Assembly (NCBI RefSeq): GCF_047324305.1
Contig: NZ_CP178740.1
Location: 1,798,001 to 1,862,000, forward strand
From: Acerihabitans sp047324305
Lineage (GTDB): Bacteria; Pseudomonadota; Gammaproteobacteria; Enterobacterales; Enterobacteriaceae
DNA length: 64,000 bases
Reading direction: 5' to 3'
Positions within the stretch are counted from its first letter, which is position 1; each line of letters opens with the position of its first letter. Positions 1 through 8,467 of the stretch are shown in pieces. The notes below the pieces were generated by a model, which was given only the letters and a program-made list of their open reading frames with translations, did no database searches and had not been told where the DNA came from. Both the position numbers and the translations under genes were made by a program.

Positions 1-549
1 CGCTGCTTCTATTCCGCGCCGGAGGCCTTATTTACCCGGGACGGCGCGCCCAACCCGTTGTTGCCGCAGCTGTTCGACGAAGCCGAACGCCTTGGCGCCG
101 AGCGGCTAAAATTATCCTTAGGCCATTATTCCGCCACCGGGGATATCGCCGGCCTGGACGCGTTGCTGACATCCCGGCGCGTGCGGTTAATGGTGGAGAA
201 CGACCAGACCGAATGCGGCGCGCTGGCCCCCATCAGCGCGTTTTTGCACCGGGCGCGGGATGCGCGGCTGCCGGTCGGCATGACGTTTGATATGGGCAAC
301 TGGCGCTGGGTTGGGGAAGATCCGCAGGCGGCGGCCGCGGAGCTGGCCTCTTTTGTCAGCTATATCCATATCAAGGTCGCGCTCCCGTCGGATAACGGCT
401 GGCGCGCCACGGCGCCGCAACACGACGGGCAGGACTGGCGGCGGTTGCTGGCAAGCCTGCCGGACGATGTGCCGCGCGCCATCGAGTTCCCGCTGGAAGG
501 AGACGATCTGGCGGCGGTGACCCGCCGATTCATCGCGCTATTGCAATAA
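1..549 (+). CDS. Sugar-phosphate isomerase/epimerase-like TIM-barrel protein (5' end outside window)
   Basis: The frame is open from the first base, so the gene begins upstream of the window and only the last 182 codons are present. The visible part has the alternating strand/helix pattern of the AP-endonuclease-2/xylose-isomerase-like TIM barrel. Two stretches fit metal-site strands of that family: RLMVENDQ (Glu) and the MTFDMGNW segment (Asp), followed by YIHIKVA and a C-terminal Glu in AIEFPLEG. Members isomerise or epimerise sugars and inositols, or act as hydroxypyruvate-isomerase-like enzymes. The substrate cannot be read from the sequence. It precedes an MFS carrier and ghrB on the same strand, which suggests sugar-acid or hydroxy-acid catabolism. 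The internal TTG at 58 is not a credible start because the frame continues upstream. Confidence 0.75.
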   Translation, partial: RCFYSAPEALFTRDGAPNPLLPQLFDEAERLGAERLKLSLGHYSATGDIAGLDALLTSRRVRLMVENDQTECGALAPISAFLHRARDARLPVGMTFDMGNWRWVGEDPQAAAAELASFVSYIHIKVALPSDNGWRATAPQHDGQDWRRLLASLPDDVPRAIEFPLEGDDLAAVTRRFIALLQ

Positions 550-844
550 GCGCGCCGCCTGGCCGGCTTATTACCGGGCCTCTTCCCGGCGGTAGCCGGG
601 TCCGGCCGCCGGCGTCACGACGGCCCCGCCCCCGCGGTGTGCGCCCGGGCACCGGGGTAATTTATTCGACATAGGGATGGAACCGATACCAAAGAACATG
701 ATGATGCCAGCGCGCGCGGCGGCGGATGGCCGGGCAGGCTATTGACGCACCGCGTCGAAACAATAACAACGACATCGGAACACCCGCCCCGGCCCTACCC
801 TGCGGCGGTTGAGACAGCAGCGATATCAATGAAGGAATACATCT
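550..844. other. Intergenic region, GC-rich, with a short stem-loop
   Basis: No gene is visible. A short dyad (CCGGG at 574-578 with CCCGG at 585-589) follows the isomerase stop codon but has no T-tract, so it is at most a weak terminator. The 3' half carries the promoter candidate listed separately. Confidence 0.5.
742..769 (+). promoter_or_regulatory. Candidate sigma-70 promoter of the MFS gene
   Basis: TTGACG at 742-747 and TAACAA at 764-769 are separated by 16 bp, about 75 bp before the MFS start codon. The -35 is good and the -10 mediocre. Confidence 0.3.
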
Positions 845-2110
845 ATGAGCTTAGCGAAATTAGCACCAAAACGTTGGTGGTATATTATGCCGATTGTATT
901 TATCAGCTACAGTCTGGCATATCTCGACCGGGCCAACTTCAGTTTTGCCTCCGCCGCCGGTATTAACGATGACCTGGGAATAACCAAAGGGGTATCGTCA
1001 TTATTGGGCGCGCTGTTCTTTCTCGGTTATTTCTTTTTTCAGATACCGGGCGCTATTTATGCCGAACGCCGCAGCGTCAAGACGCTGATTTTCTGGTGCC
1101 TGGTCTTATGGGGCGGTTTCGCCGCGCTCACCGGCATCGTCAGTAATATTCCCATGCTGATGGCGATCCGGTTTGCGCTGGGCGTGGTGGAGGCGGCGGT
1201 GATGCCGGCGTTGCTGATTTATATCAGCAACTGGTTTACCAAAGCCGAACGCTCACGTGCCAATACGTTCCTGATCCTCGGCAACCCGGTGACGGTACTG
1301 TGGATGTCGGTGGTTTCGGGGTATTTGATCAACGCCTTCGGCTGGCGGGAAATGTTTATCTTCGAAGGCATCCCGGCGGTTATCTGGGCTTTTTGCTGGT
1401 GGGTGTTGGTTAACGATAAACCCGCCCAGGCAAAATGGCTGTCGGAGGAAGAAAAGCAGGCGCTGCAACGGCAATTGGCCAAGGAACAGGAAGGCATTAA
1501 AGCGGTGCATAATTACGCCGAGGCGTTCCGTTCGCGTAATGTGATTATTCTGTGCATCCAGTATTTCGCCTGGAGCATCGGCGTTTACGGGTTTGTATTA
1601 TGGCTGCCGTCCATTCTGCGCAACGGCATGGAAATGGGCATGGTGCAGGCCGGCTGGTTATCCGCGGTGCCTTACCTGGCGGCCACCATTGCCATGATCA
1701 TCGTCTCCTGGGCATCGGACAAGCTACAGAAACGCAAAATATTCGTCTGGCCACTGCTGCTGATTGGCGCCCTGGCCTTTATCGGTTCCTACCTGCTGGG
1801 CGCCCACCATTTCTGGGGTTCCTATGCGCTGCTGGTTATCGCCGGCGCCGCCATGTATGCGCCTTATGGCCCGTTCTTCGCCATAGTGCCGGAAATGCTG
1901 CCGCGCAACGTCGCCGGCGGGGCGATGGCGCTGATTAACAGCATGGGCGCCCTCGGTTCCTTCGTCGGCTCGTGGGTGGTCGGCTACCTTAACGGCGCCA
2001 CCGGTTCGCCCTCGGCGTCCTATGTCTTTATGGCGGTGGCGCTGCTGGTATCGGTGTGGTTGACGTTAATTGTCAAACCGGCGGAAAACGCCGTGCCGCG
2101 CATGGCCTAA
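845..2110 (+). CDS. MFS transporter, anion:cation symporter type
   Basis: This 421-residue protein has about twelve hydrophobic segments in two six-helix halves separated by a charged central loop (WLSEEEKQALQRQLAKEQEG). The N-terminal segment with YLDRANFSFA after the first helix is typical of the anion:cation symporter branch (hexuronate, galactonate, phthalate and tartrate carriers). It should sit in the inner membrane and import an organic or sugar acid with protons. A GAAGGAA Shine-Dalgarno lies just before the ATG. It lies between an isomerase-like gene and ghrB, all on the plus strand, so the three may form one catabolic unit. The substrate is not determinable from the sequence. Confidence 0.85.
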   Translation: MSLAKLAPKRWWYIMPIVFISYSLAYLDRANFSFASAAGINDDLGITKGVSSLLGALFFLGYFFFQIPGAIYAERRSVKTLIFWCLVLWGGFAALTGIVSNIPMLMAIRFALGVVEAAVMPALLIYISNWFTKAERSRANTFLILGNPVTVLWMSVVSGYLINAFGWREMFIFEGIPAVIWAFCWWVLVNDKPAQAKWLSEEEKQALQRQLAKEQEGIKAVHNYAEAFRSRNVIILCIQYFAWSIGVYGFVLWLPSILRNGMEMGMVQAGWLSAVPYLAATIAMIIVSWASDKLQKRKIFVWPLLLIGALAFIGSYLLGAHHFWGSYALLVIAGAAMYAPYGPFFAIVPEMLPRNVAGGAMALINSMGALGSFVGSWVVGYLNGATGSPSASYVFMAVALLVSVWLTLIVKPAENAVPRMA

Positions 2111-2120
2111 AGCCGGCGCC

Positions 2121-2139
2121 GCCTGTTCCGTTAACAGGC
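2121..2139. repeat. Stem-loop after the MFS gene
   Basis: GCCTGTT (2121-2127) and AACAGGC (2133-2139) form a perfect 7-bp stem with a 5-nt loop. It is followed by A residues on the plus strand, not T, so it is not a standard terminator for the upstream gene. It may help separate the MFS and ghrB messages. Confidence 0.4.
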
Positions 2140-2193
2140 AAAAATGGTATGCTGGTCTTTATCGCCAAATGACATAACCGACCAACGGAGATC

Positions 2194-3171
2194 ATGATGA
2201 AACCTGCCGTAGTATTGTACAAATCGTTGCCCGACGACCTGCGCCAACGTCTGGATGAGCATTTTGACGTGACCGAAATCGGGGATGTGGGCGCAGAAAA
2301 TGTGCGCAGGCATGCGGACATATTGCAACAGGCTCAGGGTATCATCGGCTCCGGCGGTAAATTCGATAAAACAATGCTCGACGCGCTGCCCAACCTCAGG
2401 GCCGCCTCCACCATTTCCGCCGGCTACGATCAGTTCGACGTCGACGAGATGAGCGCGCGCGGCATTGCGCTGATGCATACTCCCCACGCCCTGACGGAAA
2501 CCGTGGCCGACCTGCTGATGGGGCTGGTGCTGGCCACCGCGCGGCGCCTGGTGGAACTGGCGGAGAGGACCAAGGCGGGCGAATGGCGTGAGAGCGTCGA
2601 CAGCACCTGGTTTGGCACCGACGTGCATCATAAAACCCTGGGCGTGGTCGGCATGGGACGTATCGGCCTGGCGCTGGCGCAGCGTGCGAACCTGGGGTTT
2701 TCCATGCCGGTGCTCTATAACGCCCGTCGTCAGCACGCCGAGGCGGAAAGCCGTTTTGACGCCGAGTATTGCGATCTGGATACCCTGCTGGCCCGGTCTG
2801 ATTTTGTCTGTATCATCCTGCCGCTGACGGATGAAACCCATCATCTGATCGGCCGCGAGAAGCTGGCCCTTATGAAACCCGGCGCTATCCTTATCAATGC
2901 CGGACGCGGTCCGGTAGTGGACGAAGCGGCGCTTATCGAGGCGCTGGAAAACCGTACCATCCGCGGCGCCGGCCTGGATGTCTACGAGCAGGAACCGCTG
3001 CCGGTGGATTCGCCGCTGCTGCGCCTGCCGAACGTGGTGGCCATGCCGCATGTGGGCTCCGCCACCGATGAAACCCGCTATCAAATGGCCGCCACCGCGG
3101 TGGATAATCTGATCAACGCCCTTACCGGCCGGATTAGGGAAAACTGCGTTAATCCCCAGGTCATCAAATAA
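2194..3171 (+). CDS. ghrB: Glyoxylate/hydroxypyruvate reductase B (2-ketogluconate reductase)
   Basis: The 325-residue product matches E. coli GhrB (TkrA) along its length as I remember it, including the start MKPAVVLYKSLPDDL, the segment HHKTLGVVGMGRIGLALAQRA and the end ENCVNPQV. GhrB reduces glyoxylate, hydroxypyruvate and 2-keto-D-gluconate with NADPH in the cytoplasm. Visible family motifs are the dinucleotide fold GMGRIG, the Arg region NAGRGPVVDE, the Glu in VYEQEP and the catalytic His in MPHVGSAT. Two ATG codons are adjacent (2194 and 2197), and the second gives the E. coli-like start. Its position after a sugar-acid-type carrier fits ketogluconate or hydroxypyruvate disposal. Confidence 0.93.
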   Translation: MMKPAVVLYKSLPDDLRQRLDEHFDVTEIGDVGAENVRRHADILQQAQGIIGSGGKFDKTMLDALPNLRAASTISAGYDQFDVDEMSARGIALMHTPHALTETVADLLMGLVLATARRLVELAERTKAGEWRESVDSTWFGTDVHHKTLGVVGMGRIGLALAQRANLGFSMPVLYNARRQHAEAESRFDAEYCDLDTLLARSDFVCIILPLTDETHHLIGREKLALMKPGAILINAGRGPVVDEAALIEALENRTIRGAGLDVYEQEPLPVDSPLLRLPNVVAMPHVGSATDETRYQMAATAVDNLINALTGRIRENCVNPQVIK

Positions 3172-3329
3172 CCCTTGCTCCCATCGCCTTTACATAACGA
3201 TTCCCCGTCCACCCGGGCGGGAAAAGCGTATCATGGCCGCTAAAATAAACGTTGCCGGCATCAGCGCTACGCTATGCTTTTTTATGGTATGCGATAAAAT
3301 GGAATCAAGCGGTATGGAAAGGAACAATA

Positions 3330-4328
3330 ATGACTATTAGTCATACTCACATCAAAATCAGCACCTTTGTGTTGATGCTGCTGTTTATTGCGATCATTAT
3401 CCCTTTGCACTTATTTCCCTGTTTTGTCGCGGGGTTCCTGGCCTATGAAATCATTTTCGCCCTTACGCCCTGGTTTGAGCGCATCATCGGCGGCCGGGCG
3501 CGCTGGGTCGTGGTCAGCATCATCGCCGCCGTGGTAGTGATTGTCATGACGCTATCCATTGTCAGCCTGGTCAGTTTCCTGACCTCGAATATCCAGCGCG
3601 GCATTGATTTAACCGCCGAAACCAACCGCATTTTCTCCGGCGTCAAAAATCGTCTGCCCGATATATTGCCAGCCTACCTGCCGGACAGCGCGGAAGAGCT
3701 GAAAAACCAGGTTTTCGCCGTGGTGGAAAAAAACCTCATTACCATCCGCAATATGGGACGCAGTTTTTTGCACGGCTTAATCACCATCCTTATCGGGCTG
3801 ATTATCGGCGCGATTATCTCATTGAATAAGCCATCGGGACGCACCACCTATTTTCGCGAGCAAATGCTGCAGCGCGTACAGAATTTATCCAGCTCTTTTC
3901 GTAATATCGTGTTTGCCCAGATCAAGATTTCGCTGGTCAATACCATCCTGACCTCTATCCTGCTGCTGGTGATTTTTCCGCTGTTCAAGGTGCATCTGCC
4001 GTTATCCAAGACGCTGGTGGTGGCCACCTTTATCTTTGGCCTGCTGCCGATTATCGGCAACCTGATATCCAATTTCCTGATGATTATCTCGGCGCTCTCC
4101 GTCTCGCTGCCGATAGCGGGCGTGGTGCTGGTATATTTGATGCTGATCCATAAGCTGGAATATTTCCTCAACGCCGAGATTGTCGGCAATCGCATCCAGG
4201 CCAAATCCTGGGAGCTGCTGCTGGCCATGCTGGTGTTTGAAGCGGCGTTTGGACTGGAGGGGCTGGTGGCCGCCCCCATCTATTACGCCTACCTGAAGAC
4301 CGAATTGCGCGGTCTGGATCTTATCTGA
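3330..4328 (+). CDS. AI-2E family (PerM/YdiK-type) membrane protein
   Basis: The 332-residue protein shows N-terminal hydrophobic segments, a soluble helical stretch (about residues 80-150, with QRGIDLTAETNR and PDILPAYLPDSAEEL), then several more hydrophobic segments with the family-typical pattern around IGNLISN. AI-2E family proteins are proposed exporters or efflux channels. Some E. coli members have been linked to autoinducer-2, but the substrate of this one is unknown. An earlier in-frame ATG at 3252 exists, but AAGGA just before the ATG at 3330 favours the later start. It is followed by avtA on the same strand after 88 bp. Confidence 0.8.
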   Translation: MTISHTHIKISTFVLMLLFIAIIIPLHLFPCFVAGFLAYEIIFALTPWFERIIGGRARWVVVSIIAAVVVIVMTLSIVSLVSFLTSNIQRGIDLTAETNRIFSGVKNRLPDILPAYLPDSAEELKNQVFAVVEKNLITIRNMGRSFLHGLITILIGLIIGAIISLNKPSGRTTYFREQMLQRVQNLSSSFRNIVFAQIKISLVNTILTSILLLVIFPLFKVHLPLSKTLVVATFIFGLLPIIGNLISNFLMIISALSVSLPIAGVVLVYLMLIHKLEYFLNAEIVGNRIQAKSWELLLAMLVFEAAFGLEGLVAAPIYYAYLKTELRGLDLI

Positions 4329-4416
4329 AGCGCCGTCGCAAAATAGCGGTTGCCTGGCGTGACGCAAACGGTATGGTAACACTCAGGCTTACGTTAATAT
4401 TATCCGAACCCATTTT

Positions 4417-5685
4417 ATGACCTACTCGCTTTTCGGTAAAAAATTCACCCGCCATTCCGGCATCACCCAGCTGATGGCCGATATGAACGATGGCCTGCGC
4501 GCACCGGACGCCATTATGCTCGGCGGCGGCAACCCCGCCGCCATCCCCGAAATGGAGCGTTATTTTCACGCGCTGTGCCAGTCCATGCTGGCCGACGGCA
4601 CCCTGGGCGAAGCTCTGTGCAACTACGACGGCCCCCAGGGCAAAAACGCGCTGCTGACCGCGTTGGCGGCCATGCTGCGCCAGGAGCTGGGCTGGCCGGT
4701 GACCACGCGCAATATCGCGCTGACCAACGGCAGCCAAAGCGCTTTTTTCTACCTCTTCAACCTGTTTGCCGGGCGCGGCGCGGACGGCGGCCTGCGTCGG
4801 GTGCTGTTTCCCCTGGCGCCGGAATACCTGGGTTATGCCGATGCCGGGCTGGAGGAGGATATGTTTGTCGCCGCCAAGCCGACCATTGCGCAGTTGCCGG
4901 ACGGCCAGTTCAAATACCATGTGGATTTCGAACATTTAAAAGTGGGCGGGGATATCGGGCTGATTTGTGTTTCCAGACCGACCAACCCCACCGGCAACGT
5001 GATTACCGACCAGGAGCTGCTGCGCCTTGACGCGCTGGCCCGCCAGCATCAGGTGCCCCTGCTGATTGATAATGCCTACGGCCTGCCGTTTCCCGGCATT
5101 ATCTTCAGCCAGGCCGCGCCGTTGTGGAATCCCAATATTATCCTGTGCATGAGCCTGTCCAAGCTGGGCCTGCCGGGGGCGCGTTGCGGTATTATCATTG
5201 CCAATGAAGAGGTTATCGACGCCGTCAGCAATATGAACGGCATTATCAGCCTGGCGCCGGGCGGGCTCGGCCCGGCGCTGGCCGCCGAGATGATCCGGCG
5301 CGGCGATTTAATGCGCCTGTCGCAAACGGTGATCCGCCCGTTCTATCAACAACGGGTGCGGGAAACCATAGCTATCCTGCGCCGCTACCTGCCGCCGGAG
5401 CGTTGCCTTATCCACACGCCGGAAGGGGCGATTTTCCTCTGGCTATGGTTCCAGAACCTGCCGATTACCACCGAGACCCTCTACCAGCGGCTTAAACAGC
5501 GTGGCGTGCTGATGGTGCCGGGGCATTATTTTTTCCCCGGGCTGGAAACCGAGTGGCCGCATGCGCAGCAGTGTATGCGTATGAATTATGTGCCCGACGC
5601 CGATAAAATCGAGCGGGGCATCGCGATATTGGCACAAGAGGTGGAGCGGGCGTTTCGGGAAACGGCGGGCAGCGCTGGCCAATAA
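4417..5685 (+). CDS. avtA: Valine-pyruvate aminotransferase
   Basis: The 422-residue product is co-linear with E. coli AvtA from MTYSLFGKKFTRHSGIT to the C-terminus. AvtA is a cytoplasmic, PLP-dependent class I/II transaminase that interconverts L-valine and pyruvate with 2-ketoisovalerate and alanine (also 2-aminobutyrate). Visible features are LALTNGSQSAFFYLFN-type phosphate-binding residues, SRPTNPTGNVIT, the Asp/Tyr pair in LLIDNAYG and the Schiff-base lysine in MSLSKLGLPGARCG. Extra C-terminal residues (about five) compared with E. coli are unremarkable. It ends before a strong bidirectional terminator shared with ibpB. Confidence 0.95.
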   Translation: MTYSLFGKKFTRHSGITQLMADMNDGLRAPDAIMLGGGNPAAIPEMERYFHALCQSMLADGTLGEALCNYDGPQGKNALLTALAAMLRQELGWPVTTRNIALTNGSQSAFFYLFNLFAGRGADGGLRRVLFPLAPEYLGYADAGLEEDMFVAAKPTIAQLPDGQFKYHVDFEHLKVGGDIGLICVSRPTNPTGNVITDQELLRLDALARQHQVPLLIDNAYGLPFPGIIFSQAAPLWNPNIILCMSLSKLGLPGARCGIIIANEEVIDAVSNMNGIISLAPGGLGPALAAEMIRRGDLMRLSQTVIRPFYQQRVRETIAILRRYLPPERCLIHTPEGAIFLWLWFQNLPITTETLYQRLKQRGVLMVPGHYFFPGLETEWPHAQQCMRMNYVPDADKIERGIAILAQEVERAFRETAGSAGQ

Positions 5686-5709
5686 CCTGGCCGCGGTTTT
5701 TAATGAGCG

Positions 5710-5742
5710 AAAACGCCGCGCGGTAACTCCGCGCGGCGTTTT
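5710..5742. terminator. Bidirectional terminator between avtA and ibpB
   Basis: A perfect 14-bp stem (AAAACGCCGCGCGG / CCGCGCGGCGTTTT) with a 5-nt TAACT loop lies between the convergent genes. The A/T ends give a T-run on both strands. Confidence 0.9.
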
Positions 5743-5762
5743 CACGATCAAGACCGGTGTTA

Positions 5763-6224
5763 TTACTGGCCGGCCGCCGGGGCTTCAGCCTGATGCTCAA
5801 GCACCTGGGGCTGGGCGTCGCCGATGGCGATCTTGCGCGGCTGCAGGGATTCCGGCACATGGCGTTCCAGCGCAATATGCAGCAGCCCGTTAACGAACTC
5901 CGCCTGCGTTACCGTCATATGTTCCGCCAGGGTGAAGCTCAGGGAGAATTCTTTGCAGACCAGCCCCTGATGCAAATATTCAACCTCGCGTTCGGGCGGG
6001 GTGGGCTTGCCGGCAATGGTCAGGCGCGGCCCTTCCACTTCAAGCGTGAGCTCTTCTTGCTTAAAGCCCGCCAGCGCCAGGGTGATGCGATAATGGTTAT
6101 CATCGCTTTTTTCAATATTATACGGCGGGAAGCTAAAGGCTTCCTGATTGCCCTGCATGGTGCTGGCTAATTTATCGAAACCGATCCACTGACGCAGTAA
6201 AGGTGACAGATCGTAATTACGCAT
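5763..6224 (-). CDS. ibpB: Small heat-shock protein IbpB
   Basis: This 153-residue alpha-crystallin-type chaperone matches E. coli IbpB in MRNYDLSPLLRQWIGFDKLA, SFPPYNIEKSDDNHYRITLALAGF and LAEHMTVTQAEFVNGLLHI. IbpB binds unfolding proteins in aggregates with IbpA and hands them to ClpB/DnaK. The alpha-crystallin domain covers about residues 35-125. The C-terminal tail (about 25 residues, rich in Ala, Gln and Glu) is longer than in E. coli and lacks an obvious second I-x-I. The gene follows ibpA by about 110 nt in the same direction and has its own thermometer-like leader. Confidence 0.95.
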   Translation of the reverse strand: MRNYDLSPLLRQWIGFDKLASTMQGNQEAFSFPPYNIEKSDDNHYRITLALAGFKQEELTLEVEGPRLTIAGKPTPPEREVEYLHQGLVCKEFSLSFTLAEHMTVTQAEFVNGLLHIALERHVPESLQPRKIAIGDAQPQVLEHQAEAPAAGQ

Positions 6225-6252
6225 GGTATTAACTCCTTCTATGAAGCGAGAT
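6225..6252 (-). promoter_or_regulatory. ROSE-like RNA thermometer before ibpB
   Basis: On the minus-strand transcript a UCGCU motif (complement of 6245-6249) faces the AGGAG Shine-Dalgarno (complement of 6233-6237) across a short loop. UYGCU opposite the SD is the hallmark of ROSE-type heat-shock thermometers, which melt at high temperature to release the ribosome site. Confidence 0.6.
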
Positions 6253-6338
6253 TATTTTCCCCAGCCCGCGGCTGGGTTAGCCCCCGGTTACGGCAGGCGG
6301 ATGTTATTACATTATCGCGGCGATCGGCCGCGATCGGT

Positions 6339-6752
6339 TTAATTGATTTCGATACGCCGCGGCTTTAGTGTTTCCGGCACAACGCGTTCTAAATCAATAT
6401 AGAGCAAGCCGTTTTCCAGATTGGCGCCTTTAATTTGAATATGCTCGGCCAATTGGAATTTGCGCTCGAAATTGCGTTCGGCAATCCCCTGGTATAAATA
6501 GTTCCGCTCGGCGGGTTCTTGCGCATGAGCGCCTTTAACCGTTAATAAATTATCATGGGCGGTAATATCCAGCTCATGTTCGGCGAAACCGGCTACGGCG
6601 ATGGCAATGCGGTACTGGTTTTCATTAACCAGTTCAACATTGTAGGGAGGATAACCGCCATTGCCCTGACTTTGTCCTGATTCAAGCAGATTTACCAGCC
6701 GATCAAAGCCAATAGCGGAACGGTACAGGGGTGACAGATCAAAATTACGCAT
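6339..6752 (-). CDS. ibpA: Small heat-shock protein IbpA
   Basis: The 137-residue product matches E. coli IbpA: MRNFDLSPLYRSAIGFDRL, PPYNVELVNENQYRIAIAVAGF and ERNFERKFQLAEHI. It is the substrate-binding partner of IbpB in the cytoplasm. The alpha-crystallin domain spans about residues 35-125, and the C-terminal PRRIEIN provides the I-x-I anchoring motif. An open frame extends 32 codons further upstream, but the ATG at 6752 has the family N-terminus and is preceded by GGAGG. A sigma-32 promoter and a ROSE-like leader lie directly upstream, so heat controls both transcription and translation. Confidence 0.96.
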   Translation of the reverse strand: MRNFDLSPLYRSAIGFDRLVNLLESGQSQGNGGYPPYNVELVNENQYRIAIAVAGFAEHELDITAHDNLLTVKGAHAQEPAERNYLYQGIAERNFERKFQLAEHIQIKGANLENGLLYIDLERVVPETLKPRRIEIN

Positions 6753-6848
6753 ACAACAGCCTCCAACATTCAGCGAGGTGACAAACAACCTTCCGGATGG
6801 ACAGGTCAGTGACCTAAATACCCTTACGGCGTACTTATCTGGGGTCAC
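6753..6848 (-). promoter_or_regulatory. ROSE-like RNA thermometer leader of ibpA
   Basis: The roughly 95-nt leader ends with a minus-strand element in which CCUCGCU (complement of 6772-6778) pairs with GGAGG (complement of 6760-6764), leaving one G opposite the SD. UCGCU fits the UYGCU ROSE consensus. Pairing was done by eye. Confidence 0.65.
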
Positions 6849-6855
6849 ATTAATA

Positions 6856-6883
6856 AAATGGAGCCGGCCGCGGCATTTTCAAG
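6856..6883 (-). promoter_or_regulatory. Sigma-32 (RpoH) promoter of ibpAB
   Basis: On the minus strand CTTGAAA (complement of 6877-6883) is followed after 13 bp by CTCCATTT (complement of 6856-6863). This closely matches the heat-shock consensus CTTGAAA / CCCCATNT. Confidence 0.85.
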
Positions 6884-7040
6884 CGTCAATAAGAAAAAAA
6901 TCTCCTTCATTTAGCAAAAACTGCAAGTCACGGGCTGAATATCCATTACACTGATAACGGCAGTAGGGAATACTTACCGCAATACCGGGCGGAATGCATA
7001 GCGTTAGTAAAATTACCACCCTAATGGATGTATAGGAATC

Positions 7041-7391
7041 ATGTTGAAACAAGTATTATTCATTCTGACAACAGGCTGCGCGTTGCTGGCCAGCAACGGG
7101 TGCTCAAGCGTGATGAGCCACACCGGGCCCGACCAGGGTTATTATCCGGGTACCCGCGCCAGTGTGAATGTCATCCGGGATGAGGATACCAGTTGGGCCA
7201 TGGTGCCGCTGGCGCTTATCGATCTGCCGTTCTCGGCGGTGCTGGATACCCTGCTGTTGCCGTATGATTATCTGCGCAAGGATAGCGATAAATCCGCCGA
7301 TTCACCGCGCGAACGTATGCTGCACAGCGGCGCCAACAGCCCCGGCGGTTCCCGGCATAAAAACAAGGCCGGCGGCGCCCATACCCTATAA
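7041..7391 (+). CDS. yidQ: YidQ-family outer-membrane lipoprotein
   Basis: The 116-residue product starts with a lipoprotein signal whose lipobox ends in NGC-SS (Cys at about residue 21). It then follows the YceK/YidQ family: SSVMSHTGPDQGYYPGTRAS and LIDLPFSAVLDTLLLPYD. E. coli yidQ also lies divergent from ibpA, so position and sequence agree. Function is unknown; it is a small envelope lipoprotein. The C-terminal tail (about 30 residues, rich in Ser, Gly and Lys) is low-complexity and not conserved in my recollection of the family. Residue +2 is Ser, which predicts outer-membrane sorting. Confidence 0.88.
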   Translation: MLKQVLFILTTGCALLASNGCSSVMSHTGPDQGYYPGTRASVNVIRDEDTSWAMVPLALIDLPFSAVLDTLLLPYDYLRKDSDKSADSPRERMLHSGANSPGGSRHKNKAGGAHTL

Positions 7392-7417
7392 GCCGCCACG
7401 CCGGCAACCGGGGGAGT

Positions 7418-8467
7418 TTAAGCTTGCCCGGCCGGATCGGCCTTGCCCTGGGCCTGCTGACAGAACGCCGCCCGCCGGCGGTGCTTAAGCGTCATGGGAA
7501 TGACCGACTTGACCGGCGCCGTTTCGCCCTCCATGGCCTGCGTCATCGCCTGGAACGCATGCTCGACCCAGGCATCCTCGTCCTGGCGCATCGACCAGGT
7601 GTTATTGGGTAAAAAACCCAACATGGGATGCTCATCGAAAGTGCCGATATTCATCTCGGCGGGAATATAGCCATAATGTTCGCGCAAGACGTTAAGCGCG
7701 CCTTCCAGTACCGGCAGCGACGAGGCGATAAAGGCCGGCGGCGCATCCTGGTGCAATTCGAAAAAACGCTGCATCAACAGCTGGCCGTCTTCGCGCCGGT
7801 TATGCTGGGCGGTCAGTACCCAGTCCGCGTTTTCGCTGATGCCATGAGCGGCCAGGGTCTCGGTAAAGCCCTGTAAGCGCTGTTTTATGGTCGGCTGTTG
7901 CATATCGCCGGCCATAAAAAACAGCGGCAATGTCCCGGCATCAATGATGGCATGGGTTAACGCCGCGCTGCCGTTGACGTTATCGCTGACCACCAGCGAC
8001 ACCGCGCTGTCGCTGAAATCGCGATCGAGAAAGACCAGGGGTTTGGTAAAACGCTTGATATGGTGATTTTGCGCCGGCAATGACGAGGGCACCACGAACA
8101 GCCCGTCGACATTGCGCTGCTGCATGGTTTCCACCAGGGTATTTTCGCGTTCGGTATCGCTATAGGTACAGCTGGTGGTCAGTTGATAGCCCGCCTCGCG
8201 GCAGCGGATTTCCAGTTTTTCCGCCAGGGTGGAGAAAAACAGATTGGATAACCTGGGAATAATCAGCCCCAGGGTATCGGTTTTGTTCAGCTTCAGGCTG
8301 CGGGCGGCATGATTAATGGTATAACCGTATTCGCCCACGTAGCTGGCAATCCTGCTTTGCGTTTTGGCGCTGATACGATATTGCCCGGCTTTACCGTTAA
8401 GCACCAGGCGAACGGTGGTGATTGAAATACCCAGCGCTTTGGCTATCTGCTCTACGGTCTTGGCCAT
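7418..8467 (-). CDS. LacI-family transcriptional regulator
   Basis: This 349-residue regulator has an N-terminal LacI helix-turn-helix (residues 3-50, VEQIAKALGISITTVRLVLNG) and a periplasmic-binding-protein-like effector domain (TLGLIIPRLSNLFFSTLAEKLE onward, with NVDGLFVVPSS). The frame extends 49 codons further upstream, but the ATG at 8467 gives the standard family start. It lies downstream of, and is oriented with, the MHS transporter and sugar-module genes. The two identical palindromes at 10286 and 16213 have the central CpG typical of LacI-family operators, so I infer that this protein represses both transcription units. The ligand is unknown. Confidence 0.88.
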   Translation of the reverse strand: MAKTVEQIAKALGISITTVRLVLNGKAGQYRISAKTQSRIASYVGEYGYTINHAARSLKLNKTDTLGLIIPRLSNLFFSTLAEKLEIRCREAGYQLTTSCTYSDTERENTLVETMQQRNVDGLFVVPSSLPAQNHHIKRFTKPLVFLDRDFSDSAVSLVVSDNVNGSAALTHAIIDAGTLPLFFMAGDMQQPTIKQRLQGFTETLAAHGISENADWVLTAQHNRREDGQLLMQRFFELHQDAPPAFIASSLPVLEGALNVLREHYGYIPAEMNIGTFDEHPMLGFLPNNTWSMRQDEDAWVEHAFQAMTQAMEGETAPVKSVIPMTLKHRRRAAFCQQAQGKADPAGQA

